From NCBI GenBank assembly GCA_036345935.2, contig JADWOT020000005.1:930001-994000 (forward strand): 64,000 nucleotides of DNA, given 5' to 3'. Of this stretch, positions 28,351-38,203 are shown one piece after another. Source of the stretch: Taenia hydatigena. Lineage: Eukaryota > Platyhelminthes > Cestoda > Cyclophyllidea > Taeniidae. Positions within the stretch are counted from its first letter, which is position 1. Every line of letters starts with the position of its first letter. The notes beneath the pieces are model-generated. The model saw nothing but the letters and a program-made list of their open reading frames with translations. It had not been told where the DNA came from and searched no databases. A program made the translations under genes and the position numbers.

Positions 28351-28561
28351 TCGCATGGTCCATACGCCGCGCATACGGATAATTAAGGTTTTCTTACTTC
28401 ACACACCAAAAGAAGAAAATCTGAGCAAAGCTTAGAGTACTTCTCAAGGTATATGCGGTTCGATAATCTCCATCCTTAGGCGGCAGCATCCGTTACCACC
28501 GCTGTGGTTCATGCTGCTTTTAATGCCACCGTCTCGAATACCAATAGGAATCACTGTACCC

Positions 28562-28725
28562 CATGACTCGCAGGAAGAGACGAAGGGGCAGGACGGTGCC
28601 AACTTCTCCAATATTAGGCCTCAGCTTTTTAATCGAGCCTCTAAAACTGCTTTCAGTAAATTGCACATACAATAATCGGTCTTAATGATTTGTACAAATG
28701 TGAGCTCTACCTCCTCTGACTTCAA
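28562..28725 (+). pseudogene. Histone H2B relic (copy 1), poorly preserved
   Basis: The segment starts with a basic run TRRKRRRGR, like the KKRRR stretch before the H2B fold. About 50 nt later it reads EPLKLLSVNCTYNNRS, comparable to EASRLAHYNKRS of H2B with four extra residues. It then reads ELYLL near 28,702, comparable to VRLLLPGE. It stands divergently to the H2A relic at 28.1-28.35 kb, as expected of an H2A/H2B pair. This is the weakest histone call and depends on context. Confidence 0.33.
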
Positions 28726-28805
28726 TGGTTTACAACCTGACGAGCAGATGAGGTGAGTTAGACTATATCGAAAAACTATTGCTCCGCCAAAATTTTAACA
28801 TCAAG

Positions 28806-29072
28806 CCGGTTCCGTTGACGGTACTCATGGTGATTTTAGGCAACGTAACAATATGGGTACCAAAAATTAGTCTATCATTTATCGGGTCTGTCAGTCACTT
28901 TGCAATCCTCTACCTTTAGAACCTTTGTCTGATTTTGTCCAGATTCTAGCATTGGTACAACTATTGACCTTTGATTTTGTTGCTGCTTAAGTCCGGTGCT
29001 ACCGCAGCTTTCAATGCAGCTGTAGCGATCAAAAGTGGCGTGATGTTTCGCGACACGGCGCTGTGCCAGCAT
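28806..29072 (-). pseudogene. Histone H3 relic (copy 1)
   Basis: On the minus strand four H3 landmarks appear in order. ALKAAV-AP (about 28,995-29,015) matches LATKAARKSAP. KVLKVEDCKVTD (28,888-28,920) matches RLVREIAQDFKTD. GACTAAT..GGTACCCAT (about 28,850-28,873) matches the nucleotides for DTNLCAIH. VTLPK (28,835-28,849) matches VTIMPK, followed by a basic tail and the end near 28,806. The start is the ATG at 29,070-29,072. About 120 nt are missing relative to a 136-codon H3 gene, in two deletions, and several in-frame stops occur. It pairs divergently with the H4 relic at 29.3 kb. Confidence 0.65.
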
Positions 29073-29319
29073 TTGAGTTCAAAAATCACTCACGTTGAGG
29101 GCAGTGATTTTAGGTCGTCAAGATTAAATTCTAAGGACTGCATGTCCAGCTTTACGCTTTTGTATCATGTACACATTAAAAGAGATGGCAATACATTTAT
29201 CTGGCATCTTGGACGATGCAGACCGACGCGATCGACAAAGCCGCATTAACTCTACCAAACTGATCATCTAATTTGGAGTGGCACAGCTGATGGTTCCCAT
29301 TTCATCATAATAATTGCGT

Positions 29320-29634
29320 TTGCAGCAAACGATGCAGCTGTTTTGTATCTCTTTTGCTAAAAGATAAGAACCTTATGTTCAAAGTCTAATATACGTTTGA
29401 ACCCTTCACCTGCTTAACTGTCAGACCGACTGTTATTTAGGCGAGTTGACCATCTGCCGGGTCATCTATGCCGCAAATGCAGGCAGCGTCTTGAAGGGAC
29501 GATTTTTAGTTGCCATTACTACATTGAATTTAATGCCCATATATTGCTGGATTCGACCTATTCTGGGTGCGCTCACTAGTCACAATTTTACAGTCGAACC
29601 ATGCGACGAGCTGCTTTTATTGGAACTTGACTAG
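29320..29634 (+). pseudogene. Histone H4 relic (copy 1)
   Basis: The reading GELTICRVIYAANAGSVLKG (about 29,441-29,500) matches GVKRISGLIYEETRGVLK of H4, with one-codon insertions. FL.A and I follow, then IRPILGALTSH against IRDAVTYTEH and TVEPCD against TVTAMD (about 29,590-29,612), ending in a TAG at 29,632. Upstream, AAAGTC at 29,381 fits the KV of HRKVLRD and CCTGCT fits KPA. An insertion of about 12 codons follows FLEN and the C-terminal RTLYGFGG is lost. Stops occur in the N-terminal part. Homology is by eye but several motifs are collinear. Confidence 0.58.
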
Positions 29635-30270
29635 GGAACTTAGCATGGCTGATAAATAGGTGTGACACAAGTCGTAACTTCAGGAAAAGATTATTGGGCA
29701 TAAAATGGGAGTTGGTGCAAAATAAGTTATCATGGATGGTGAAATCACTGATATGATTACGAGCATTACTCTTTTGGTAAATTTTTTAAATGTTCTATAG
29801 CCACGTCTCTAAGGATGTGAGCAAACACTTATTAGCTCTCTAGCCCGACACAAACACTGCTGGCATCACAAAAACTAAAGTGCAGCCTCGGGTGCTACAA
29901 GAAGATTTGGAGGCGTGCATACATTTAAATATGGACACTAATATTGAAGTTTCTATGGTTCTTGTAGACACTAGTACCACTGATTGTTGCATGTAAAAGC
30001 ATTGCTTATGGAAAAAAATAGGACTTTTATTTTTCCAAAGACAGATTCATGGACATGCTAGCACAACTATCAGTATTTCAATGTTGGAACAAATCGACAA
30101 GTAAGACTAATTCTGTGCCACCAGCAGGTTTCGTCTAAGGATAAATTTGTTCGAAATCGTCGCGTTGATTGACATCTATTTGTAATTGTGAGCTTGAATT
30201 TCCCAACTGAAGCCATCCACTACGCATTTGCGGCAGTTGCATTTTTAAGTTCAATATCGTACAGCACGGA
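29635..30270. other. Spacer between convergent histone relics
   Basis: These 640 bp lie between the 3' ends of the H4(+) and H2A(-) relics. I saw no histone-type stem-loop and no open frame of note. Confidence 0.45.
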
Positions 30271-30600
30271 CTAATTCAAGTGACCCTGATCCAATTCGGA
30301 CTGTTTGCTTCCACTAGAAAGTAGATAAAATGGCCCTAAAGACAAGCAAATGAGTTGCAAATGTACTACCAGCAGGATGTTATTTCCCCGCATTTTCATC
30401 ATGATGTACGTAGGCACGACGTACTGACCAGCAAGTAGTAGTGGTACATACAACAAACGAAAGGTTAAGGCCGACCAAAGTGGTGTTTCTGGGCTTATGC
30501 TAAAGTAGCATCATCGCAATGGTGTTGAATTATGGCAGGCTGTTAGCACGATCTTCCCTCTATAAGATCAAGCCAAAGAGAAGATTAATGATCCATTTGT
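30271..30600 (-). pseudogene. Histone H2A relic (copy 2)
   Basis: On the minus strand VVHLQLICLS followed by LLSSG and DQGHLN (about 30,272-30,372) is comparable to PRHLQLAIRN, LLSG and AQGGVLPN of H2A, with the exact 12-mer CATTTGCAACTC typical of RHLQL codons. Further upstream FGRP.PF matches VGAGAPV. The relic stands divergently from the clear H2B relic that begins at 30,690, which strengthens the call. The N-terminal third is barely alignable and contains stops. Confidence 0.48.
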
Positions 30601-30689
30601 GATAGTTACGATGGGCTGGCGCCTATCCCATTGGCGATGTGAACTTTTTCAGTGACAGTGTTGCGTTCCACTGATGGGAAGAGGTTGTC

Positions 30690-31020
30690 ATGACTTCTGA
30701 GGTAGTGGCAGGCAAGACTGTGAAGAAGGCATCAAGGGTGAAAGTACAGAAGGCGGTGAAGGGGAAATAAAAGAGGAGGAAGACGAGTCATGCTGCCTGC
30801 ATTAGTGGTGTCGGGCAAAGTCTATCCTGCTGCTCAAGATGAACTCCTTCATGGACGATATCTTTGAGCGAATTGCCACGGAGTCGATACAATTAACGTA
30901 CTAGAATGACTAGATCATTACAAGCAGAGAATTAGGGGCTGTAGTACGCCTGCCACTGCTCAGTGAGTTTGTAATCAAAGATCCGTTTTGAAGGTGACTG
31001 TCCAACCACTTCTCTCCTCT
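30690..31020 (+). pseudogene. Histone H2B pseudogene (copy 2)
   Basis: This is the clearest histone relic. It starts with ATG and a Lys-rich tail (AGKTVKKASRVKVQKAVKGK, then TAA and KRRK). KVYPAA corresponds to KQVHPDT. MNSFMDDIFERIATES at 30,839-30,886 matches the H2B segment MNSFVNDIFERIAAEAS. After two in-frame stops, IITSREL.AVVRLPLLSE (30,915-30,977) matches TITSREIQTAVRLLLPGE, followed by an EG near 30,991 in another frame. Lesions are a TAA at 30,768, a deletion of about 25 nt with a frame change before MNSF, stops at about 30,902 and 30,911, and a later frameshift. No intron is present, as expected for a replication-dependent histone. Confidence 0.85.
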
Positions 31021-31194
31021 GCACTTTGTACGCTCAAGTTTATCATCAGCGCCACCAGTAAGCCAACCTGATCCATGTACTGTAGCAGCGCGTGCTTTAG
31101 TGTAAGCCAATCAATTAAGAGTGTTTCCTACTGGCTCCTTGCATGTGACGCTAACCCAAGTCACACGCGTGAGCGAAGTCGTTGCTCTGCATCT

Positions 31195-31375
31195 ATGCGG
31201 TCTTCAGCCCTATCACAATACGTTGGCATGAAACGAAGGAAGACTATCTGTTCCTTTGCTTAACAGTGAGAAAATGTGCTGATATCATTGAGGATAGCAG
31301 AGCCATTACCAGCTCTAGAGCAGAAGGCAATCGATGTGGTAGAAATATTCTATGCAAATCCTCTACCGATGCCAT
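31195..31375 (-). pseudogene. Histone H2A relic (copy 3)
   Basis: On the minus strand SVEDLHRIF (about 31,349-31,372) matches PVGRIHRLL. CTAGAGCTGGTAATGGCT (about 31,302-31,319) matches the codons for LELAGNA, with the intervening acidic-patch helix deleted. HFLTV followed by RN (about 31,247-31,278) matches HLQLAIRN, and RIVIGL lies near the TIAQGGVL position. It is divergent from the H2B relic at 31.48 kb. It is heavily deleted and the call depends partly on context. Confidence 0.42.
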
Positions 31376-31479
31376 CATTCTCATGTCCAGTAGACTAGGA
31401 TTTCAGTCAGGCCCGCATGCACCTTATAGTCTCTTTCTCATTAAGTTAACGTTAGGCATAGGATAATGAGTCGCCTGTC

Positions 31480-31612
31480 CAACACTCCACCCTGCTTCCA
31501 ACTTGCGAAGCAGTGTCAACATTTGGGCAAAGTCTGCATCTGCATTCACATTCTTTGAGAAGAAGATAGACTTCTCCACGATGAATTGAATATCCACTAG
31601 TGTGCCTTTTTA
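31480..31612 (+). pseudogene. Histone H2B relic (copy 3)
   Basis: LHPASNLRSS (from about 31,485) matches VHPDTGISSK. FTFFEKKI (31,543-31,569) matches FVNDIFERI. The stretch TCCACGATGAA..GAATATCCACTAGTGTGCCTTTT (31,574-31,610) follows the codons for STITSREIQTAVRLL with small gaps. The N-terminal tail is not alignable. It forms a divergent pair with the H2A relic just upstream. Confidence 0.48.
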
Positions 31613-31689
31613 GTTCTATAGAAATTATGTTCAAGCTATACTGACTTTGTGTCTGCATGCATGACCCTGTTCTGTTACTCGATTTGAAC

Positions 31690-31830
31690 TCATGGCTAGG
31701 CTCACAACGGGAGATACGCTGTTGTGAGTAAGCAAACGGAGGTTCGGTTGCCAAGGCAATGTTGTAATGCCACCTGACGCGTCGTTTTCTCGACCTGCGG
31801 TCAGTTAACAAGTAAAGTTTATTCATGCCA
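31690..31830 (-). repeat. R1 family, copy C (fragment)
   Basis: The minus strand from about 31,800 reads AAACGACGCGTCAGGTGGCA.TACAACA.TGCCTTGG and then CTCACAACAGCGTATC. This matches R1-A near 26,500-26,610 and R1-B near 45,520-45,605. Only about 140 bp of the family is present. It lies directly after the third H2B relic, inside the histone cluster, in the same orientation as the other copies. The overlapping 124-codon minus frame (31,452-31,826) has no recognised domain. Confidence 0.55.
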
Positions 31831-32409
31831 TAGCTGCCTGCATTTTTGCAATGTCACAGAATGCGATTGATGAAATCTAATTAGACTGAGTAATTGTTTA
31901 ATTTTACGTGGCAGCTAAGTAATAAGACATGTCACCATCAATCGCAAGATCAGAACAATCGACTAGAGTTGCAGGCGAAACTGAAGCTCAGATCTAGTAA
32001 ATATGAGTAAGTTAGTGAGCTCAGAAATACTTTGAAATTGGAATATGTGCATTCAAACCAAGGCCTCGCTAACAGTCCCTCTGGTGGAATTGTGCGAGGT
32101 CGTATGAGTCGTGCAGAGAGTTATTGACAAGCGTTGGTAGCTGTGAGTTACAGGCGTGATACCTCACTGACATCGTGATAAGCTCCTAATTCTAACGCGC
32201 AACATCGCATAAGGATCTGTTTCCTGTGCCCATCCCTTTGTCCAATTTGATATTTGCGCTCATTTGTAGCCTTAGCAATGGAATTTAATGCACATGGGGC
32301 TCATGACTTGGGGTTTAATAGATAAATAAACCAAAGGACAAATACAAAGAAGCAAACACCGAACCAACTACAGTAGCCAATTCGTGAGTCTGGAATCTCT
32401 TAAGCTGCA
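31831..32409. other. No recognised gene
   Basis: This is spacer between R1-C and the second H4 relic. No motif or long open frame was seen. Confidence 0.45.
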
Positions 32410-32680
32410 TCAAACAGACGCTACGATATTCAATGGCCTAAAGCAAGGAAATGGGATCAAGGCGTAAAAGGAAGGCCCTGGCATGCACTTATGATGCCCT
32501 AAATATGTAGCCACATCAAAAAATGTGAAAAATAAATTATCACCTAGTAGCTTAATAAAAGCTGCGTCACTTAACTGCCACGCATGACTGCAGCATATAC
32601 TGAGGACGAGACAGTACATACGCCGACTGTCACAATGTGGGGCAGCAGAGGTAGTGGCTGGGTAGACGCAGGATCGCATG
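32410..32680 (-). pseudogene. Histone H4 relic (copy 2)
   Basis: A minus-strand frame of 89 codons carries the C-terminal half of H4. AAFIKLLGDNLF matches RGVLKVFLENVI. FDVATYLGHHKC (32,481-32,520) matches RDAVTYTEHAKR. FYALI (about 32,458-32,472) matches VYALK. FRPLN followed by a stop at 32,410 matches GRTLYGFGG-stop at the correct distance. Substitutions are many but the frame is open to the original stop position. The N-terminal half is not recognisable. It is divergent from the H3 relic at 32.76 kb. Confidence 0.58.
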
Positions 32681-32759
32681 ATAGGTTAGAGACCCCTTAG
32701 GCAACTTGGGGTCAGCACGTTGCAATGACGATAACCTAGGCCTAATAGAAGCGGTAAGA

Positions 32760-32981
32760 TATTAAAAGAGTGCCGGTGGCATAATGGAGGCCGGTCGCAA
32801 GTCAATGGTAATGGTAGTCCTCAGCGATCGTTCATTGTTACGCATAGTCATTAAAGCATCTGCATTACCGCACGTTGAATTTTGGGTGCATGAGTTGCAG
32901 CTGCTGCGATCTTTGACCAAAAATCGATTTGGGCATGTCGCCATCGTAAAAAGGGTTACGAGTTCATTTTTGGACCGTTAA
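32760..32981 (+). pseudogene. Histone H3 relic (copy 2)
   Basis: CAGCGATCGTTCATTGTTACGC (about 32,822-32,843) follows the codons for QKSTELLIR with small deletions. ASALPHV matches SSAVMAL, and EL.LL matches EAYLVG. VAIVKRVT..FLD (about 32,936-32,976) matches CAIHAKRVTIMPKD, and the frame ends with TAA where the H3 tail RRIRGERA should be. The H3 N-terminal tail is not recognised. Its head-to-head position with H4 copy 2 supports the call. Confidence 0.5.
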
Positions 32982-34009
32982 TTACACTGCGCATCAATGC
33001 AAATGAGAAATGTTACTACAATTTTCTTACGACAATGCGAATCGCACGGAAAGCAGAGGTTACAAAAGCATCCTTTGAAGACAGGCATTTCGTTATTATA
33101 ACGAAAAATGGCCTACCGTCATGGATGGGAGTTACCAAGGGCTAGTCCACCAAATGTGATTGATCGCAATCTAAGTTATCTCCCATCGTCTGATAAATTA
33201 AATATCAAAAACTGCAACCTTTTTCTAAGTTCGCCTCCTGCACGTCGGGAAACCACACCTCATGCATTTGGTTGGTCGACTTGTGCAAAGAAAATAGCTT
33301 GTACACCTTCCTGCAGCCTTATTTAAATGCACTTGGGGTTTTTTCGGGAATACAAATAACATGCCAACTTCATAAAGCATCATTCCCGGTCCCACGAATC
33401 AAGTGTTAGTAAAAAAGAAAAATCTTTACCTTAATAAACGCGTCGCATGTGATACAAATGAGCCGTAGCCAACCAAAACAGAAAAAGCAATTAAAAAACG
33501 GCGCATGATAAAAACGTGGCGATGCGATCAATCAGGTAGAGCGTTGTGTTAACCAAATGACGCTTAAAGGCATGAATAAAATCTGTATGTAGAATAGCTC
33601 TAAATGCTGAGTGCTGTGTTGCATGTATCAAGGCAAGAGCAATAGTTAAAGCAAAGCCACCCAAATATTATTCAAACCGACAGTCATGCAACACACTAGC
33701 GATAGCGAGTGCCACACACCCAAGTAATAACCACAAAGGCACTCAGAGGTGACATTTTAAATGCAGTGCAAAAGCAAATGAATCTCATAAGCTATTATTA
33801 AAATTAAAACTTTGTGCATAGCAGATTAATAACGATACGATAGCGCTTAAATTAGTTCAAGAAATCGGCAAAGATTAGAGGAAAGGGCTTTAAGGTAAAT
33901 TGCTTGCCCACTGGACAAATTAAAAGGCATGATGCATCATTTTCGATCGGCTACTAAAACAAAACCATATTTCAAAGCATTGTGCTAGGAGTATTAGCAG
34001 TCTGTAAGA
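32982..34009. other. No recognised gene
   Basis: The frame 33,108-33,326 (plus, 72 codons, ATG) shows no domain. The rest is A-rich on the plus strand with no recognisable content. Confidence 0.4.
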
Positions 34010-34330
34010 TCTGTAGCATAAAGAATTCTACCCTTGGAGCGCCTTAGCTGAACCCTTAAGCTCTTCCTTCCCCAAGCCCATTCATCCATCGCACATATCG
34101 TACCCTGTGCACCTACGGCTTTGTGAACGGACACACTGCGTTCAACGTAGAGCGTGGTAAATTTTAAGGCATTTAAGTTTATATGCGCATCTGCTTTGCT
34201 TGATTGCTCTGCCTAGAAACACTTTCACACTTATCACACGTAAAAATGACGAATGCAGGTTAATCAGGTCTAATTCAGTGCACTCTTGTAGGAGATGAAA
34301 ATGAGCAGGTTGAAGCCTTCAAGATTCCTC
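34010..34330 (-). pseudogene. Decayed duplicate of CELF RRM3 exons
   Basis: The minus strand aligns with 38,205-38,520 of the CELF gene. AQGTICAMDEWAWGRKSLRV..RRSKG here matches [25 protein letters not shown] there. Homology continues into the sequence after the RRM exon (TAGA..CTTTAT and then ACAGA.CTTAC) and through the 76-nt intron into the preceding exon. Because the intron is included, this is a segmental duplication and not a processed pseudogene. The exon start and the RNP1 motif are broken by a deletion: the FVSYDN segment is missing and the copy reads VSVHKAVG. Confidence 0.7.
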
Positions 34331-34536
34331 TAGTGTGAGCAAAAGGAGCAAAATTTATTAGGAAATTATTTTAATAAGAGACCGTGTAAATTGATGAACA
34401 CCTGCGACATCAACAACGTGACATATCTAACGTGCCACACAGCTTAGCTTTTAGGGTTGGGTGAAAATACACCATGGCGAAGGCGATCTGACACGCAGAA
34501 GAATAGAAAATCGCGGTGCATATGTTTTTGTATAAG

Positions 34537-35046
34537 CTACGATTCAATTCCCAGTAGCGTATCCAAATCTATCGGGATCCGGCAAGATAAGTAAATGAAA
34601 CGCAAAAGTATCAGACAGTGATCAGTGGTCATTGTAACTGGCAACCTTGCAGTTATGTGCCATGTTTGCATGCATTTTAAATAAGTCCATTCGTAAAGGT
34701 ATAACCACTCTGTGAGATTCCCTGTACTCGGTATGCTTGAAATCCCATGCACAAATTGCATAATCTCTGAGCATGTGATTTTGTATTTCTCTTCAAAAAG
34801 TGCCGAAAGGGCATGCAAGTAGGTCTTGAGATCAAATAGAGAAGTTGAGAAGGTAAGGAAGTAAAATTGCGGCAATATTCTCGCACAGCAGTCTGCTGCA
34901 TTTACATCTCCAACCCACCGTTCAACTAGGGTGGGCAATACGCTTACCGCAAAGACACTTAACAGTACGGCATCTCTATGTCCTGCTTGAGACGCCCAAC
35001 ATAACTTCGCAATGAACGCAAGAGTGCCACCTTCCAGCTGATGCAT
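34537..35046 (-). CDS. Unrecognised 169-codon open frame
   Basis: This is the longest open frame in the window and starts with ATG. From base composition I would expect roughly 0.1-0.2 frames this long by chance, so it merits attention. It contains hydrophobic, Leu-rich stretches (DAVLLSVFAVSVLPTLVERW; LILLRFIYLSC) and an amphipathic middle, but no domain I recognise. A CAG acceptor at about 35,040 and a GTAAGC donor at about 34,948 lie inside it, so it may instead be part exon, part intron. Function unknown. Confidence 0.25.
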   Translation of the reverse strand: MHQLEGGTLAFIAKLCWASQAGHRDAVLLSVFAVSVLPTLVERWVGDVNAADCCARILPQFYFLTFSTSLFDLKTYLHALSALFEEKYKITCSEIMQFVHGISSIPSTGNLTEWLYLYEWTYLKCMQTWHITARLPVTMTTDHCLILLRFIYLSCRIPIDLDTLLGIES

Positions 35047-38000
35047 TGTGAGGTAATATTGCTAGGGGAAGTTTTTGGACACTTCAATTTTCCAATATAC
35101 AGCATCAATTTATGAATATTTCCGGAGTAATAAGGTGGCATTGAAGTCCCCACTTGACTTTTCCGCTCTAAAACCCGCCCATATCTGTAATTCAAATAGT
35201 TCAGAGCGCCTTTTCGATCTCTTTTATTTGTGATTAAGCTTTTCAACGAATCGCTGCAAAATGTTGCTTAAGGTTAAATAAAGCACTGCCCTAATGCATA
35301 TGACAAAGCGAACAACATTAGTGTTGCATCTACACAGACAAGTCATCACTCACAATTATATTGAATGTCTTCTTGCTTCGAGAAAGTTGCATTTGCCGGT
35401 TTCCTTGTCTTTCACGGTAAGATGATCCGCTTTAAGGCTAATATTTGAGATGCCATGGATGTACAATGGTTTCGATCGTAGTATTTGTGCACTTAGCTGC
35501 GGAGACACTGTAATTTAATGTCAAGTTCACTTCCAGCGGTGTCTGCGTTGCTATTCTGAAGAAGAGCACAGCACAAGCTTTAGAGAGCAGTCACAGACTA
35601 TCTTGACTGCTTCCTTATGTCCCGTCCTTATTCTGTGTTCCCGTAGTGATGCACAATTTATTCCAAGACACGTACACAACAACACCGTTAGTGGACGTTA
35701 CTACTAGGTATATCCTTAGATCCACTTATCAACACTTCGTAAGATGCGTAAGGAGAAGGTGGGCAGCAACGTACAAGGAGAGCTTTGCAGTGTGTTGCTT
35801 TTCTTTTGGATTATCCAGCAGAAAATAAATTGTTCTTAACGAAGCATCCTGGCTATGTGTCTGTGCATGCATCTTTCCATGCAAGCATGACCTACAACGT
35901 CCCATAAGGAAAGCTGGACCAGTAAGTTATGCCTCCGGTTTGATTTATTTTCCCGAATCGTTGGTTTAAAGTGAGGCGATAGAGAACTGAACTACTGCTG
36001 ATCTTACTTTTAAGCGCAATTACACGTGTTCGCAGCACAATACTGTAACTTAACCAGCAATGACAACAATGCAAAAATTTCGTTTAGAATGTGTGGTGTC
36101 TTTTTGACCAGAAGGTCAATATGACAATTTGCAATTACATGAAAAAAGGCAATTTAACTCGTCATCAATACCACAGAGTAAAAATGGATGCAATGACTAG
36201 AGCCTTGCGACAGGTCTGTCTACGCATTCTTTCAGCCGAAACCTGTGTCTATAACCTGAGTCTGTTTTACAGCTTTAGAACCCGCCTGTCACCCCTTGCA
36301 CTGCCATAATATCCTAGATCCATCTTTATCTTCCATAACTACGGTCTTATGCGTTCGATATGCAACTCTCTGATCACCTCTATTGCTGCCACTGTCTGCT
36401 TTCCGTGACCTGGTTTACCGTGCCTTATGCAGCATGCAAAAGCAACATTTAGACGCATGACAACGGCATGAAAACAACATCGTATATTTCCCTACACTTC
36501 TTGATGAAGTGAATGGTAATGGAGTGAGTGAGGAAGAGCGAAAGACTTGGTAATGCTTATAGTGTAAGAAAGCATGTACCAGCTCCGCTTCCTTAAGAAT
36601 GCACGAGCAAAGTCACTTACGCGTATGAAAATGCAGTTTCTCTGATTAGACATCCTAGCGCAAGTAAATCCTTTGGGGATGCGAGCAGACGCAAGTAGGC
36701 GGAAAGCCCTTCCTCTGTCTAATCTGCCAGCCTGCCTTTGTCGATCGGTCAAACATGCCACAGCAAATGCAGACACACATGACGACGAAGAGGTGCCGCT
36801 GTTCTCACTATCGTCGATCATTCATTCGCTGTATTTTGCCCATCTGACAACTAAGGAGTTGCTTAGTCTCCATTCTTGCCTTAGCCAGCATTAAGAATGA
36901 TGCTTTGCCACCTGCAGTGTTAAAACAGCAAAAGTCCGTGCCATTATCTGTGTCGCTTTGGGTAAAGGGTTGGAGATGCTTTTATCCCAAATTTATGCGT
37001 TGGCCTTATCAAGAGTCTGTGCCACGCATTTTTACGTTGTGGTAAACTGACGGCACTCGTTTAATGGTAGTAATGGTAGTATTATGGGCGCAGTACACGG
37101 TACTGTTGATTAGATCTGACTGACCTATCAAAAGGCCACCAAATGCGTAATTTATCAGAAGGAAAAACGAAATCACACCACGCGACCCGGGAACAACACC
37201 TTACATTTGATAAATGCGCCTCATAAGGAAATGCCTTCTATTCTTCATAACAAAGAAGATCCCACTTTCATTCCAATACTTAATTTTTAACTCGTAATTC
37301 ATTTGTCTTTGTGTAAGGGTTACAGAGGATAACTAACAAGTTATTTTCACACTGAATAATAGTTCAGAGCAAGCATTAAGTTTGCAATCTTTCTTCTTAG
37401 CCTGCACGCTTCCCGTTGTAAAACTTGCCTCATGTTCAAAGTTAATAAGCATGCTATGAAAAGGCATATCTTCTCGCAACTTTATCACAAAATTAAGGAT
37501 CATTAAAGCAAAATATTTGCTGAAGGAATATATTGGATCTCACATAACCATGACGATTGATACAAAGAAGCTGGTCAACCAAAACAATAAAAGGATTGCG
37601 TTATAAGCAATGAAAAAATTAAAAACTGCCATGCAACGTGTGTCTAAATGTAAGTGTTTGTGCAAATTAGCGCATTCGGAAGTGAGGGAGAAAAAAGTGC
37701 TGATGCATTTGGCTACGTGAAACGTTGCATTAAACTAAACATGCGTAAAGTCATGTTTAAAATCCATGCAGGGCATAGCTCTCAGTTCAAAAGCTGCATT
37801 TCTTACATAAAAATGGGAGAAGCTATCAAAGCAGTCACTCAAAATTCCTCTAACTGATAGTTATGCGATCCAACGAGCGCATAGAAAATGGCGGAATAAA
37901 CACTGGCAAGGGGTAATACACACCACACCAGGTGACGCCTAGGCAAACACTGAGTGGTGGCATACGAAACACCACGTTAGAATTGTAGCAGTCTGTGTTA

Positions 38001-38203
38001 CTCTTTTCGAAATTGAGCGTCATAAATCAAAGCGCCAACAACGCAATGGCTTGCTCATCTTTGAGCGGATTAATCATTTTAAAATCGGATAGACTACCGT
38101 GGTGTACTATAAAATTGTCGAAAGGCAAGGCGCCTCATTCGCGATTGTCCTCTAAAAAAGGAGAGAATGCTCAAAATTGAACCAGCATGAGTTATAACAG
38201 TCG
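35047..38203. other. No recognised gene between CELF and its decayed copy
   Basis: A G+C-richer frame at 36,600-36,821 (minus) ends at a strong donor GTAAGT near 36,623; I do not recognise it. A small repeat TAATGGTAGTAATGGTAGTA sits near 37,063. No CELF exons were seen in this interval. Confidence 0.4.

Larger units (their letters stand above)
28110..32981. other. Degenerate core-histone gene cluster
   Basis: Relics of all four core histones occur here in alternating divergent pairs: H2A(-)/H2B(+) at 28.1-28.7 kb, H3(-)/H4(+) at 28.8-29.6 kb, H2A(-)/H2B(+) at 30.3-31.0 kb, H2A(-)/H2B(+) at 31.2-31.6 kb and H4(-)/H3(+) at 32.4-33.0 kb. Divergent H2A/H2B and H3/H4 pairs are the classical layout of animal replication-dependent histone clusters, so order and orientation support the weaker calls. 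All copies carry frameshifts, deletions or stops. I did not find the conserved histone 3' stem-loop after any of them, nor an H1. Confidence 0.7.

Noticed and set aside
27936..28435. Long plus-strand frames that first looked like a spliced exon (acceptor AATAG, donor AAG/GTTTTC)
   Set aside because: The opposite strand carries an H2A-like series of motifs in order, so the plus frame is better explained as its shadow.
28971..29249. Plus frame of 92 codons containing TAAFNAAVAIKS
   Set aside because: Its first part is antisense to the Ala/Lys-rich N-terminal part of the H3 relic; no independent domain.
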